This document shows, one piece after another, positions 1 to 8,681 of a stretch of DNA of 64,000 nt. Positions within the stretch are counted from its first letter, which is position 1. Every line of letters starts with the position of its first letter. The notes under the pieces were generated by a model. The model was not told the DNA's origin. It saw only the letters and a list, made by a program, of their open reading frames with translations, and made no database searches. Position numbers and translations under genes: made by a program. Origin of the DNA: Ideonella sp. (GTDB lineage Bacteria > Pseudomonadota > Gammaproteobacteria > Burkholderiales > Burkholderiaceae_C); assembly GCA_015075545.1 (NCBI GenBank), contig JABTUC010000003.1:124001-188000 (forward strand). Direction: 5' to 3'.

Positions 1-499
1 CGCGCGGCAGCGCAGCAGCCAGCGTCGCACGCACTTCGTGCAGCAGGGGCTGCCAATCGGCACCATCACGATCGGTGCGCTCGGCTGCGATGCCTGGCGT
101 CTCGGCCGCAGGCTCGCCGGCGGCGTCCAGCGGCGCCAGGCCACTGATCTCGACCTCGCCCGCGGGACGATCGCCATCCCACGCCGCCAGCAACTGCGTC
201 AACCGCTGCTGCAGGCGCTGCCCGTCGGCGCGACTGCCATCGAGTACCCGTTGCACGCTGTGCTTCTTGCGCGCACCGGTCCAGTGGCGACCACCTCGCT
301 CGAGGCCACGCACCAGGCGTTCGATCAGCGCCGCCCAGGCGGGCCCCGCGTCCTCGGGTGGGGGCTGGCCGGCTTCTTGCGCGTAGGCGCGCGCATAGTG
401 CTCCGGCGTCGGCTCGAGCTGCTGCGCCGCCAGCCGGCGCAGCGCGCCCTTTGCGATCTGCGCCGGCGCGGCCGAGGGGGTCGATGCGGTCGCGCTCAC
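1..499 (-). CDS. N-terminal part of a probable signalling protein (GGDEF-type N-terminus), cut by window edge
   Basis: Partial gene running off the left edge; only the first ~166 residues are visible. It starts with GTG at 499, 21 bp after the stop of the REC-GGDEF-EAL gene, so it is probably the last gene of that operon. The visible part has an early segment reading LRRLAAQQLEPTPEHYARAY. That resembles the N-terminal region found before GGDEF domains in many Burkholderiales diguanylate cyclases, but the GGDEF domain itself would lie outside the window. The frame is open to position 1 with normal codon bias. Function is inferred from that motif and the c-di-GMP neighbours. Confidence 0.55.
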   Translation of the reverse strand, partial: MSATASTPSAAPAQIAKGALRRLAAQQLEPTPEHYARAYAQEAGQPPPEDAGPAWAALIERLVRGLERGGRHWTGARKKHSVQRVLDGSRADGQRLQQRLTQLLAAWDGDRPAGEVEISGLAPLDAAGEPAAETPGIAAERTDRDGADWQPLLHEVRATLAAALPR

Positions 500-520
500 G
501 ACGTGCCCCGCACCACGGCG

Positions 521-2764
521 TCAGCGACCGAGCGTGTTGGCACGTGCCTCGGCCGCGGCGTCGAGTGCGCCGGCCTGGCCGATCCACGGCGCGCGGCGCG
601 GCAGGATGGTGTTCTTCAGCCAGGCTTCGAGGTCGTCGGGCGGGATCGGGCGGCTGAACAGGTAGCCCTGCATCACGCCGCAGCCCAGCCGGTGCAGCAC
701 CTCCATCTGGCGCAGGTTCTCGACCCCTTCGGCCACCACGCGCAGGCCGAGCGAGCGCGCCAGCGCGATGATCGCGGTGACCACCGCCGAGCTCTGCGGC
801 GTGATGCCGAGGTCGCGCACGAACGAGCGGTCGATCTTCACCTCGGAGATCGGCAGCGTCGTCAAATACGCCAGCGACGAATAGCCGGTGCCGAAGTCGT
901 CGATCGCGATCTCCACGCCGATCTCGTTGAGGCGGTGCAGCGACGGGATCACGTTCTGCAGGTCGCGCATCAGGCCGGTCTCGGTGATCTCGAGCTTGAT
1001 CGCGCGGTGCGGCACGCCGTAGTGCGACGCCGCCTGGTGGATGTGCTCGACCAGGTCGGAGCGCTCGAACAAGCGGTTGGGCAGGTTGACCGCCACCGGA
1101 TCGGAGAAGCCGAAGCTCACCTGCCAGGCCTTGGCCTGGCGCGCCGCCTCGCGCAGCGCCCACTCCGACAGCGGCACGATCAACCCGGTCTCCTCGGCCA
1201 GTGGAATGAAGTCGACCGGCGCCACCAGCGCGCCGTTGCGGTTCCAGCGCATCAGCGCCTCGACGCCGACCATGCGCGCGGCGCGCACGTCGATCATCGG
1301 CTGGTAGTGCAGCACCAGTTCGTCGCGCTCGATCGCCTTGTGCAGCGCGCTCTCGAGCTCGAGCTTCTCGCGCCCGCGCCCGGCGAGGTGCGGCGTGTAC
1401 AGTGCCCGCGCATTGCGGCCGGCGGACTTCACCGAGTACATCGCGACGTCGGAGTTGCGCATCAGGTCGGCCACCGTCGCACCGTCACGCGGGTACAGCG
1501 CGATGCCGACGCTGGCGGTGACGAAACACTCCTGGCCGCCGACGAAGATCGGGTCGCGCGTCGCGTCGAGCATGCGCTGCGCCACGCGCTCGGCGTCGGC
1601 CTCGCCACCCACCTCGGGCAGCAGCGCGACGAACTCGTCGCCGCCGAGCCGCCCCACCGCCTCGAGCGTGCGGTGCGAGCGCGATCCCTGCGACTCGAGC
1701 GTGCCCTCGATCACCTGGTCGCTGTGGCGCACGCAGGCACGCAGCCGGCGCGCCACCTCGATCAGCAGGTCGTCGCCGGCGACGTGGCCGAGGGTGTCGT
1801 TGATGACCTTGAAGCGGTCGATGTCGATCATCAGCAGCGCCACCTGGTGGCCACTGCGCCGCGCCGCGTCGAGCGAGCGCTCGGCGCGCCACATGAGCTG
1901 GCGGCGGTTCGGCAGGCCGGTCAGCGCGTCGAAGTTGGCAAGGTGGCGGATGCGGTCTTCGGCGACGCGGCGGTCGGTCACGTCCTGCACGATGCCGGTG
2001 TAGCCGACGCAGTAGCCCGAGTCGTTGAACTCGGGCTCGGCCTCGACATGGACGATGCGCTGGCGGCCGTCGACCACGGTCACCGAGACGTCGCGCGCGA
2101 CCACGCTGCTGGTGCGCACCACCTCGTCGAGCATCTCGATCAGGCCGTGGCGCTCGTCCTCGGGCACCATGCGCAGCAGCCGGTGCAGCGACATCTCACC
2201 GTGCGGCGGCAGCCCGAACACCCGCAGGCCCTCGGGCGAGAGCACGAAGTGGCCGGCGTTCCTGGTGCTCGAGCGGCGCCAGTCGAAGCTGCCCATGCGC
2301 GCCAGGTCCTGCGCACGCGCCAGCTTCGACTTGCTGCGTTCGAGCTCCTGCCGCGTCTGCGCCGCGCGCAACAGATAGTGCAGGCGCCCGGCCAGCAGGC
2401 TCCACTGGTGCGACTTGACGAAGAAGTCGTCGGCCCCGGCATCGAAGGCGCGCGAGATCGACGCGTTGTCGTCGAGCCCGGTGAGCATCAGCACCGGCAC
2501 GCGCTCGTGGCCCGGCATCGCGCGCAGCGCGCGGCAGGTCTCGAAACCGTCGCGGCCCGGCATCATCGCGTCGAGCACCACCGCGTCGACGGGCCGCTCG
2601 GTCAGCAGTTGCAGTGCGCGCTCGCCACTGCCGGCCTCGACGACGTCGAAGCCGCGCTCGCGCAGTGCCACGGCGATCAGCATCAGGCTGACCTCGTCGT
2701 CGTCGGCCAGCAGCAGCTTGGGCCGGTACGAGGGGTCGGCGCCGAGGGTGTCGATGGACAGCAT
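521..2764 (-). CDS. Response regulator with PAS, GGDEF and EAL domains (c-di-GMP turnover)
   Basis: 747-residue cytoplasmic protein. A receiver domain occupies residues ~15-130, with acidic residues D21-D23, phospho-acceptor D65 (VLDAMMPGRDG) and K117. A PAS/PAC segment (~150-265) ends in the usual DVTDR linker. GGDEF is intact at 374-378 and EAL at 502-504, followed by DDFGTGYSSL and KIDRSFV, so both diguanylate cyclase and phosphodiesterase activity are possible. Which one dominates cannot be told from sequence. It lies 19 bp after an HPt gene, which suggests a phosphorelay in which the HPt protein passes phosphate to D65. No TM segments. Likely co-transcribed with the upstream flagellar genes. 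Confidence 0.93.
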   Translation of the reverse strand: MLSIDTLGADPSYRPKLLLADDDEVSLMLIAVALRERGFDVVEAGSGERALQLLTERPVDAVVLDAMMPGRDGFETCRALRAMPGHERVPVLMLTGLDDNASISRAFDAGADDFFVKSHQWSLLAGRLHYLLRAAQTRQELERSKSKLARAQDLARMGSFDWRRSSTRNAGHFVLSPEGLRVFGLPPHGEMSLHRLLRMVPEDERHGLIEMLDEVVRTSSVVARDVSVTVVDGRQRIVHVEAEPEFNDSGYCVGYTGIVQDVTDRRVAEDRIRHLANFDALTGLPNRRQLMWRAERSLDAARRSGHQVALLMIDIDRFKVINDTLGHVAGDDLLIEVARRLRACVRHSDQVIEGTLESQGSRSHRTLEAVGRLGGDEFVALLPEVGGEADAERVAQRMLDATRDPIFVGGQECFVTASVGIALYPRDGATVADLMRNSDVAMYSVKSAGRNARALYTPHLAGRGREKLELESALHKAIERDELVLHYQPMIDVRAARMVGVEALMRWNRNGALVAPVDFIPLAEETGLIVPLSEWALREAARQAKAWQVSFGFSDPVAVNLPNRLFERSDLVEHIHQAASHYGVPHRAIKLEITETGLMRDLQNVIPSLHRLNEIGVEIAIDDFGTGYSSLAYLTTLPISEVKIDRSFVRDLGITPQSSAVVTAIIALARSLGLRVVAEGVENLRQMEVLHRLGCGVMQGYLFSRPIPPDDLEAWLKNTILPRRAPWIGQAGALDAAAEARANTLGR

Positions 2765-2783
2765 GGACGACGGGGGAGCCGCG

Positions 2784-3164
2784 TTACGTGCGCAGCATAG
2801 CCTGCACCGCGCCGGCCACGCGCTGCATCTCGACCAGCAAGGCGTCGAGCGAGGCGTCGAGGTCGCCCGCGGGCTGGGCGCGCGTCTGCTGCTCGACCTG
2901 CGCGCACAGCGCCGACAGCGCCAGCGCGCCGACGCTGGCCGACGACGACTTCAGCGTGTGCGCCAGATGGCGTAGCGGCTCGCTCTGCAGCGGCTGGCGC
3001 ATGCGCAGCAACTCCTGGCGCGAGCGCTCGAGCGCCCTCGCGTAGGTCGACAACACCCGCTGCACCAGCCCTGCGCTGCCTTGCGGGTCGAGCTCGGCCA
3101 GGCGTGCCAATGCACCGGCGTCGAGAACGGCACTGGGGTCGGTCGCGGGGCCGGCGGGGTTCAT
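2784..3164 (-). CDS. HPt phosphotransfer protein
   Basis: 126-residue, mostly alpha-helical protein that is essentially one HPt domain. The phosphorylatable histidine is H69 in HLAHTLKSSSASVGA, a good match to the HPt signature. A stand-alone HPt shuttles phosphate between a hybrid kinase and a receiver domain. Its partner receiver is probably encoded 19 bp downstream (D65 of the REC-PAS-GGDEF-EAL protein). The donor kinase is not identified; the PAS kinase at 17143 has no receiver and could be a source only indirectly. ATG at 3164 gives a full-length domain with no extension. Confidence 0.88.
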   Translation of the reverse strand: MNPAGPATDPSAVLDAGALARLAELDPQGSAGLVQRVLSTYARALERSRQELLRMRQPLQSEPLRHLAHTLKSSSASVGALALSALCAQVEQQTRAQPAGDLDASLDALLVEMQRVAGAVQAMLRT

Positions 3165-3199
3165 CGGTGGCGGGCAGTCGGGCGGCCGGAGCACTTTCC

Positions 3200-4393
3200 T
3201 CAATCGAGCTGGCGCGCGCCGGCCAGCGCGCGCAGCACCGCGCGGTTGACCTCGGGCAGCCCGAGCATCGTGGCCTCGGCGGCGTTGCGGATATCGATCA
3301 CCGATTCGGATTCGATCGCGCGCACCAGTTCGAGCTGCGCATGGTACGGGCCGCTCTGCTCGGCCAGCGCCGCGCGCACCGTCTCGGGCACCGGGATCGA
3401 GCGCATCAGCTCGGGCAGCGGCTGGCCCATCAACCGGTCGAGCAGCGAGAACACGCCGCAGATGAACATCTCGCTGCGCTGGTCGGCGTCGGCCCCCTGA
3501 CTTCCCAGCTCCTCCATCAGCAGGCCGCGGCGCACCGCCGCGTACATCACCGGCTTGACGTTCGGATCCCTGCTCGCCGAGGCCAGCAGCAGCGCCAGCC
3601 AGCGCTTCAGGCGGTTGTAGCCGAGCACCATGATGGCATGGCGAAACGAATTGATCTCCACGCTCAGGCCGAAGGCCGGCGAGTTGATGTAGCGCATCAG
3701 CCGGAAGGCGAGCGTGGGGTCGGTCTTCAGCACCGCCTCGAGCCGATCGGCCGGCTCCTCGCGATCGACACGGTTGATCAGCTCGACGATGAACTGCAGC
3801 TCCGGCCGCGGCCCGCCCTTGACGTTGCGCGCGGCCACCACGTCGTCGATCGGCCAGCCGAGCACGGCGATTGCGCCGCGCTGGAACGCCTGCTCCATCT
3901 CGACCAGCGTGCGCACACCGGCCTGGATGTGCGGGATCGTGCGCGTCACGCCGCCCGGCGGCGGCGAGCCGTCGCGCCGCTCGTCGGCCAGATCGATGAT
4001 CGAGTAAGCGAAGCACGGCAGCACCTCGCGCGGCAGCGGCTGCAACGGCCGCCCCTTGATCAGCAGCGTGCTGCCGTGCGCATGCATCGCGCGCAGTGCA
4101 TCGCCGTTGGCGAGGTCGCACGCCATGAACGCGGGAATCTCGAGCATCACGTTGGCCGCCGGCTTGAAGCGCACCAGCTCGTTCAGCGCCGCCTCGCTCG
4201 CGACATTGAGCGAGACGCGGCCGCCGTCGGCCGGCCACACCTCGGCCACCGCCTCGAGCAGCGCCGCGGCGTCGGGCGCGGCGTCGGCACGGCTCGGAAA
4301 CACCGTCAGCCGCGCAGCGCTGATCGCCCGATGGCGGTCGACCATCGGCGAATAACCGAGCACGATCTGGCCGAGGACGGATTGATCGTTCAT
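3200..4393 (-). CDS. EAL-HDOD signalling protein (degenerate EAL)
   Basis: 397 residues. The N-terminal ~190 residues align with the EAL fold of YuxH/CdgJ-type proteins (LGYSPMVDRHRAISAARL) but have no EAL signature or the usual metal-binding acidic residues, so phosphodiesterase activity is not expected. The C-terminal half is an HDOD domain: TDPTLAFRLMRYINSPAFGL, then FRHAIMVLGYNRLKRWLALL. Family members (for example Vibrio CdgJ) affect motility as regulators rather than enzymes. It sits 24 bp after flgL in the same direction and leads the signalling block at the end of the flg operon, supporting a role in flagellar control. Confidence 0.88.
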   Translation of the reverse strand: MNDQSVLGQIVLGYSPMVDRHRAISAARLTVFPSRADAAPDAAALLEAVAEVWPADGGRVSLNVASEAALNELVRFKPAANVMLEIPAFMACDLANGDALRAMHAHGSTLLIKGRPLQPLPREVLPCFAYSIIDLADERRDGSPPPGGVTRTIPHIQAGVRTLVEMEQAFQRGAIAVLGWPIDDVVAARNVKGGPRPELQFIVELINRVDREEPADRLEAVLKTDPTLAFRLMRYINSPAFGLSVEINSFRHAIMVLGYNRLKRWLALLLASASRDPNVKPVMYAAVRRGLLMEELGSQGADADQRSEMFICGVFSLLDRLMGQPLPELMRSIPVPETVRAALAEQSGPYHAQLELVRAIESESVIDIRNAAEATMLGLPEVNRAVLRALAGARQLD

Positions 4394-4417
4394 CGAACTG
4401 CTGGCGACCGCGCCTGG

Positions 4418-5611
4418 CTAGGGCAGGTAATCGAACAGCGACAGGCGCTGCACCATCGAATAGGCGCGCAGCGCGGCATCGTAGCCCGTCTGTTTCAGTT
4501 GGAAGTCCGAAATGGCGTGCACCATGTCCAGGTCTTCGGCATTCGACTGCTCGGTTTGAGCCAGCAGCTTGTGGTCCCCCACACGCTGTTGCACGTTGTC
4601 GAGGCGCTGCAGCCACGAACCGGCGTCGGCGCGCGCGCCGTTGAGTTGCATCGCCGCAGCATCGACGTCGCGCAGGCCGTCGGCCACCGTCTGCGCCAGC
4701 GCGCCCGCGCTCAGGCCGGGGTTGCCGAGAGCGGCCACCGCCTGGTCGAGCGCGTCGAACACCGACAGCGTCGGGCCCGACGGCGTGATCGTGAAGTTGT
4801 CCCCATTGGCGGGCGCGCCGGTGATCGTGAAGGCCATGCCGTCGATCTGGATCGCCTGCCCGGAGACATACGGCACGTTGGTCAGCGCGGTGGCCGCTCC
4901 ATTGCGCAGCACCGTGAAGGTGCTGCCCGCCCCACCGACGCTGAACTGCACGCTGTACGGCAGCCCAGTGATCTGGCTCGGGTCGGTGACGCCGCCGGCG
5001 TCGATCCACGCCGACCCAGCGACACCCGACGCCGCCGTGACGAACACACCGTTGCCGCTGCGCGCCTCGAGGAAGGCGCCTCGACCATCGGCGGCCAGGG
5101 GCAGCGGCTCGCTCGACGCGGTATGCGTGGTGCCGCTGGTCGCGGCATACGTCACGCCGCCGGGCGCATCGACGAAGGGTTCTGCCGCGACGCCCTGGCC
5201 GCTGAACAGCCAGCCGCCGGCGCCATCACCGCGATTGGCCACCTGCAGCAACTGCGAGCGGATGGCCGCCAGTTGCCGCGCGATGCCCTGGCGCTCGCCC
5301 GGCCCGTAGCTCGAGTTGCCGGCCGCCACCAGCAGCTCGCGCGCCTGCTGCACGAGGTCGCCGGCGTCGCCGAGCGCCGACTCGACCTGCGCCACGATGG
5401 CGCGACTGGCGTCGACGCCTCGCTGGTCGGCATCGGCGCGCGCCTGTGCGGCGCGCGCGCGCTCGGCGCGCGCCGCGGCCACCGGGTCGTCCGACAGGCG
5501 CGAGATGCGCTTGCCGCTGGTGAGCTGCTGCTGCGCGGCGTTGAGCTCGCCCTGACGCTGCTGCAGCGTGGCGATGCCGGTGTCGAAAGCGCTGGCAGTG
5601 GAGATCCGCAT
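4418..5611 (-). CDS. flgL: Flagellar hook-filament junction protein FlgL (HAP3)
   Basis: 397-residue HAP3, the second of the two junction proteins between hook and filament, exported by the flagellar type III apparatus. The N-terminus has the flagellin-like D0/D1 coiled coil (MRISTASAFDTGIATLQQRQ, then LTSGKRISRLSDDPVAAARA). The C-terminal helix ends ALRAYSMVQRLSLFDYLP, typical of the family. The central part is a variable domain rich in Gly, Thr and Ala. AGGA lies 8 bp before the ATG. It follows flgK by 98 bp, the usual order. Confidence 0.97.
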   Translation of the reverse strand: MRISTASAFDTGIATLQQRQGELNAAQQQLTSGKRISRLSDDPVAAARAERARAAQARADADQRGVDASRAIVAQVESALGDAGDLVQQARELLVAAGNSSYGPGERQGIARQLAAIRSQLLQVANRGDGAGGWLFSGQGVAAEPFVDAPGGVTYAATSGTTHTASSEPLPLAADGRGAFLEARSGNGVFVTAASGVAGSAWIDAGGVTDPSQITGLPYSVQFSVGGAGSTFTVLRNGAATALTNVPYVSGQAIQIDGMAFTITGAPANGDNFTITPSGPTLSVFDALDQAVAALGNPGLSAGALAQTVADGLRDVDAAAMQLNGARADAGSWLQRLDNVQQRVGDHKLLAQTEQSNAEDLDMVHAISDFQLKQTGYDAALRAYSMVQRLSLFDYLP

Positions 5612-5709
5612 CTTGGAGTCCTCGGTCGGTCAGTACGGCGCCGCTGGTGCGACGCCATCGTGCGTTGCGGTTCGCGCAGCCATGAGCGCAGCGCGCATGG
5701 CCGCCTCGT

Positions 5710-7671
5710 TCACTTGGCGGCTTCGAGCAGCGTGTCGAACAGTGTCTGCGCGACCTGCAGCACCTTGGCCGCCGCCTGGTACCCCTGCTGGAACTGCATC
5801 AGCCGCGCCGCCTCTTCGTCGAGGTTGACGCCGGTGCGGTTGCTCAGCGCCTGCTTGGCCGAATCGGCCACCTGCGTCGAGATCTGCGACGCACTGAGCG
5901 CGCCTTGCGTGCGCACGCCGATGTCGGCCATCGCCTGCGCCCACGCGTCGGTGAGATCGAGCCCCCCCGCGAGGCCGCCGCTGCCATCGGGAACACGGCC
6001 CACCAGGGCCGCGTCGCGCAGCGCCACCAGTGCCAGCGCGTTGCCGTTGCTGGCCGATGGCACCGCGGTCTGCGCCACCGTGAAGGCGTCGCCGGCGGCC
6101 GGCACACCCGACAGCCGCAGCTCGAAGCCGTTGAGCGCGATCGGCTGGCCGGCGCTCCAGGTGCCGCTGCCGCTGCCGAGCAGCGCGTTGCTGACGCGGT
6201 CGCGCAGCTCCCAGTTGTAGTTGCCGGTGCCCGAGGTGAAGGCGATGGTCGCGGTCTGCGTCGGGTCGACGCTCGGGCTCACCACGGTGAGCGCGGCGAT
6301 CGCTGCGGTGCCGGTGTTGGCGCTCGCCGCGGTGGCGGTGACCGGCGACGCGGCGGCGATGCCGCGCGGATCGTCGAGCACCCGCGCCATGGAGTTGGCG
6401 GCGTAGGTCACCGGCTGCAACAGATAGCGGTCGGTCGCCGCCGGCGGCGGCGCGCCCAGGTCGATGCGAAAACCGTCGACCACCGAGCCGTCGACCACCG
6501 TCTGCGCGAAGCCATCGGACAAGCGCGTCAACTGCCAGGCACCGCCGCTCTGTGCAAGCGTGTACTCGCTGGCCTGGAGCTGCCTGGGGTCGGTCACCGT
6601 CAACGTGACGTTGGAGACGAAGGCGCCGCCGGGGCTGACGCGCGCGTTGCTGGCCGCCGGCTGCGCCTGCGGCGCGCCGATCGCGAACAGCGGTGCGCCG
6701 CTGCCCGGCGGCACGCGCAGGTCGAGGCCGAGCGCCTGCTGGGCGTTGACGCTGCCGGCCAGCGCGGCACCGAGCTGACCGAGCAGCGTGCGCGCCTGCA
6801 CCAGGTCGTCGTCCTGGAAGCGCAGCAGGCCGCCGATCGATCCGGCGCCGAGCAGCGCCGACGACAGCGGCTGCGGACCTGCGGTGTCGAGGATCGCCAC
6901 CGCGCTGCGCCTCGCGTCGTACGGGTCGGTACCGACGGCGAGCTGCGCCGCCTGGCCACCGAGCACCAGGCGCTGGCCGCCGCCGATGAACACGCCGAGC
7001 GTGCCGTCGTCGGCGGCGATCGTCGTCACCTGCACGTAGCCCGAAAGCTCGGACAGCAGACGGTCGCGCAGGTCGAGCAGGTCGTTGGGCGGTTGACCGC
7101 CGCCTTGGGATGCCGCGATGCGATCGTTGACCCCGGCCAACTGCCGCGCCAGCTCGTTGACGCGGGTGACCGACGCGCGCAGGTCCTGCGTCACGCCTTG
7201 CTGGATGTCGTCGAGCTGCGACGACGCCGTCGAGAAGCGCGACGCCAGCTCGGCGGCGCGCCCGAGCACGACCGTGCGCGCGGCCATGTCCTGCGGCCGG
7301 CTCGCGAGATCGACCATCGCGTTGAGCAGCGCGCCCGTGGCCTGGCCGATGCCGTCGTCGCCGCCGGCGAACACCGACTCCAGTTGCTGCAGGCGGTCGA
7401 GCCGTGCGCTGTCGTACTGCGACTGCGAGCGCGAGGTCATGGCCTCGCGCGACAGGAACTGGTCGTACAGCCGCGTCACCGACGCCACGTCGACGCCCTT
7501 GCCGATGTAGCCCGCGCCGCTGAACTGCCCGATCGCGGTCTGCAACTCGACTTGCTGGCGCGAGTAGCCATCGACACCGGCGTTGGCGATGTTGTGGCCC
7601 GCGGTCTGCAGCCCGGTGTAGTTGGCGAACATCGCCCGCACGCCGAGCGACATGATGGCCGAGGCGGTCAT
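5710..7671 (-). CDS. flgK: Flagellar hook-associated protein FlgK (HAP1)
   Basis: 653-residue HAP1, first junction protein on the hook tip. The N-terminal motif LQTAGHNIANAGVDGYSRQQ and the C-terminal EEAARLMQFQQGYQAAAKVL are diagnostic; D0/D1 helices flank a large variable centre (~190-560). Start chosen at ATG 7671 (MTASAIMSLGV); the second Met six residues later is also possible. It lies 90 bp after flgJ, and the gap holds a GC-rich repeat also typical of other junctions here. Length is within the FlgK range. Confidence 0.96.
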   Translation of the reverse strand: MTASAIMSLGVRAMFANYTGLQTAGHNIANAGVDGYSRQQVELQTAIGQFSGAGYIGKGVDVASVTRLYDQFLSREAMTSRSQSQYDSARLDRLQQLESVFAGGDDGIGQATGALLNAMVDLASRPQDMAARTVVLGRAAELASRFSTASSQLDDIQQGVTQDLRASVTRVNELARQLAGVNDRIAASQGGGQPPNDLLDLRDRLLSELSGYVQVTTIAADDGTLGVFIGGGQRLVLGGQAAQLAVGTDPYDARRSAVAILDTAGPQPLSSALLGAGSIGGLLRFQDDDLVQARTLLGQLGAALAGSVNAQQALGLDLRVPPGSGAPLFAIGAPQAQPAASNARVSPGGAFVSNVTLTVTDPRQLQASEYTLAQSGGAWQLTRLSDGFAQTVVDGSVVDGFRIDLGAPPPAATDRYLLQPVTYAANSMARVLDDPRGIAAASPVTATAASANTGTAAIAALTVVSPSVDPTQTATIAFTSGTGNYNWELRDRVSNALLGSGSGTWSAGQPIALNGFELRLSGVPAAGDAFTVAQTAVPSASNGNALALVALRDAALVGRVPDGSGGLAGGLDLTDAWAQAMADIGVRTQGALSASQISTQVADSAKQALSNRTGVNLDEEAARLMQFQQGYQAAAKVLQVAQTLFDTLLEAAK

Positions 7672-7689
7672 GCCGCCCTCCGCCGAGCC

Positions 7690-7746
7690 GCCTCGAGGAG
7701 GCCGTGGCCCCCTTGGGTGGCAGCGAGCAACGCGAGCGTGGGGGCG
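7690..7746. repeat. GC-rich intergenic repeat-like element at flgJ/flgK junction
   Basis: 57-bp non-coding stretch filling most of the flgJ-flgK gap, with local inverted repeats (CCTCGAGG at its left end). It is compositionally unlike the adjacent coding sequence. It resembles the class of short extragenic repeats scattered in Burkholderiales genomes; this assignment rests on its look and position only. Confidence 0.4.
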
Positions 7747-7760
7747 GTCATCGATCTTCC

Positions 7761-8621
7761 TCAGGTGTCGGCAGCGCGCAGCCGCTGCGCGGTGGCGATG
7801 GCGCCACTCAGCTTGTCGGCGTAGCGCGGGTCGGTGGCGTAGCCGGCGCGCTGCAGCCCGGCGGCGAACGCGCGCGCGTCGTCGCCCGCGGCACGCACCG
7901 CCTGGTAGCGCTGGGTCTTCATCAGCGCGGCGTAGTCGGCGAACGACTCGGCCGCGCTGGCGTAGGCGCGGAAGCGCTGCACCATGCGGCGCGGCTCGCC
8001 GCCGATGACCTCGGTGGTCATCACCTCGGCGACCGCGCCCTTCCAGCCGGCACCGGCCTTGATGCCGAACAGGTTGTGCGTCGGCGTGCCGTCGGCGCGG
8101 CGCAGTTCGCGCCGGCCCCAACCCGACTCGTGCCCGGCCTGCGCCAGCATGAACGTTGCCGGGATGCCGCTGGCGCGTTCGGCCGCCTGCGCCGCCTGCT
8201 CATGACGCTGCATGAACGCCGCGGCCGCCCGCTCGGGGATGCGTGGCGCACGCGTCGCGCGCTCGACGTCGGCCGGAATCTGCAGCGGCTCGACTTCGGG
8301 CTTCGGGATCGGCCCGGGGCGCAGCCCCATCTGGCGCTCGAGCTGGCGCGCGATCAGCTGCGACAGGCCGCCCGGACGACCGGCGAACGAGGCGGCCATC
8401 TGCGCATCGAGCATCTCGGTGCCCATGCGGCTGCCTTCGTTGTCGAGCAGACCGTCGCCGACCTGCGCCGCGCGCATGCTCTTCAACAGCTCCTGCATGA
8501 ACAGCGCCTCGAACTGCTTGGCCGCCTCGTGCGCCGCGGCCTTGGGGTCGCGCGACGCGGCGTTGCGCAGCGCGTCGAGGCTGCGCGCATCACCGGCCAG
8601 TGCGCTGAACGCGGCGACCAC
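7761..8621 (-). CDS. flgJ: Flagellar rod-cap protein and peptidoglycan hydrolase FlgJ
   Basis: 286 residues in the bifunctional FlgJ layout. Residues ~1-110 form the rod-capping domain (EAAKQFEALFMQELLKSMR; NEGSRMGTEMLDAQMA). After a linker, a glucosaminidase/muramidase-type domain (~140-286) carries the catalytic glutamate in QAGHESGWGRRE and the NLFGIKAG motif. It digests peptidoglycan locally so the rod can pass. The start is GTG at 8621: the ATG further upstream (8687) reads only 20 codons before a stop, and AGGAGG lies 8 bp before the GTG. Confidence 0.96.
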   Translation of the reverse strand: MVAAFSALAGDARSLDALRNAASRDPKAAAHEAAKQFEALFMQELLKSMRAAQVGDGLLDNEGSRMGTEMLDAQMAASFAGRPGGLSQLIARQLERQMGLRPGPIPKPEVEPLQIPADVERATRAPRIPERAAAAFMQRHEQAAQAAERASGIPATFMLAQAGHESGWGRRELRRADGTPTHNLFGIKAGAGWKGAVAEVMTTEVIGGEPRRMVQRFRAYASAAESFADYAALMKTQRYQAVRAAGDDARAFAAGLQRAGYATDPRYADKLSGAIATAQRLRAADT

Positions 8622-8636
8622 GTCAGTCGCCTCCTC
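8622..8636 (-). promoter_or_regulatory. Ribosome binding site fixing the GTG start of flgJ
   Basis: On the minus strand AGGAGG is followed by an 8-base spacer and GTG. This near-perfect Shine-Dalgarno sequence decides between the GTG and the dead-end ATG that overlaps the flgI stop. Confidence 0.75.
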
Positions 8637-8654
8637 GAGCGAAGGTGCGCCGTT

Positions 8655-8676
8655 CGCCGCCGGGCCGCTTCGGGGG
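8655..8676. repeat. Palindromic GC-rich element between flgI and flgJ
   Basis: Contains GGGCCGCTTCGGGGG, shared with the elements in the flgH-flgI and fliF-fliG junctions. It lies in a short decoy frame that starts at the ATG overlapping the flgI stop and ends just before the flgJ RBS, showing that these elements sit at translational junctions without being part of the proteins. Confidence 0.55.
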
Positions 8677-8681
8677 CGGGT

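Noticed and set aside
38-2800. 920-codon open frame on the plus strand
   Set aside because: Antisense to the REC-GGDEF-EAL and HPt genes, with Arg/His/Gln-rich composition typical of shadow frames in GC-rich DNA.
3104-6220. 1038-codon open frame on the plus strand
   Set aside because: Antisense to the HDOD gene, flgL and the end of flgK; no domain motifs.
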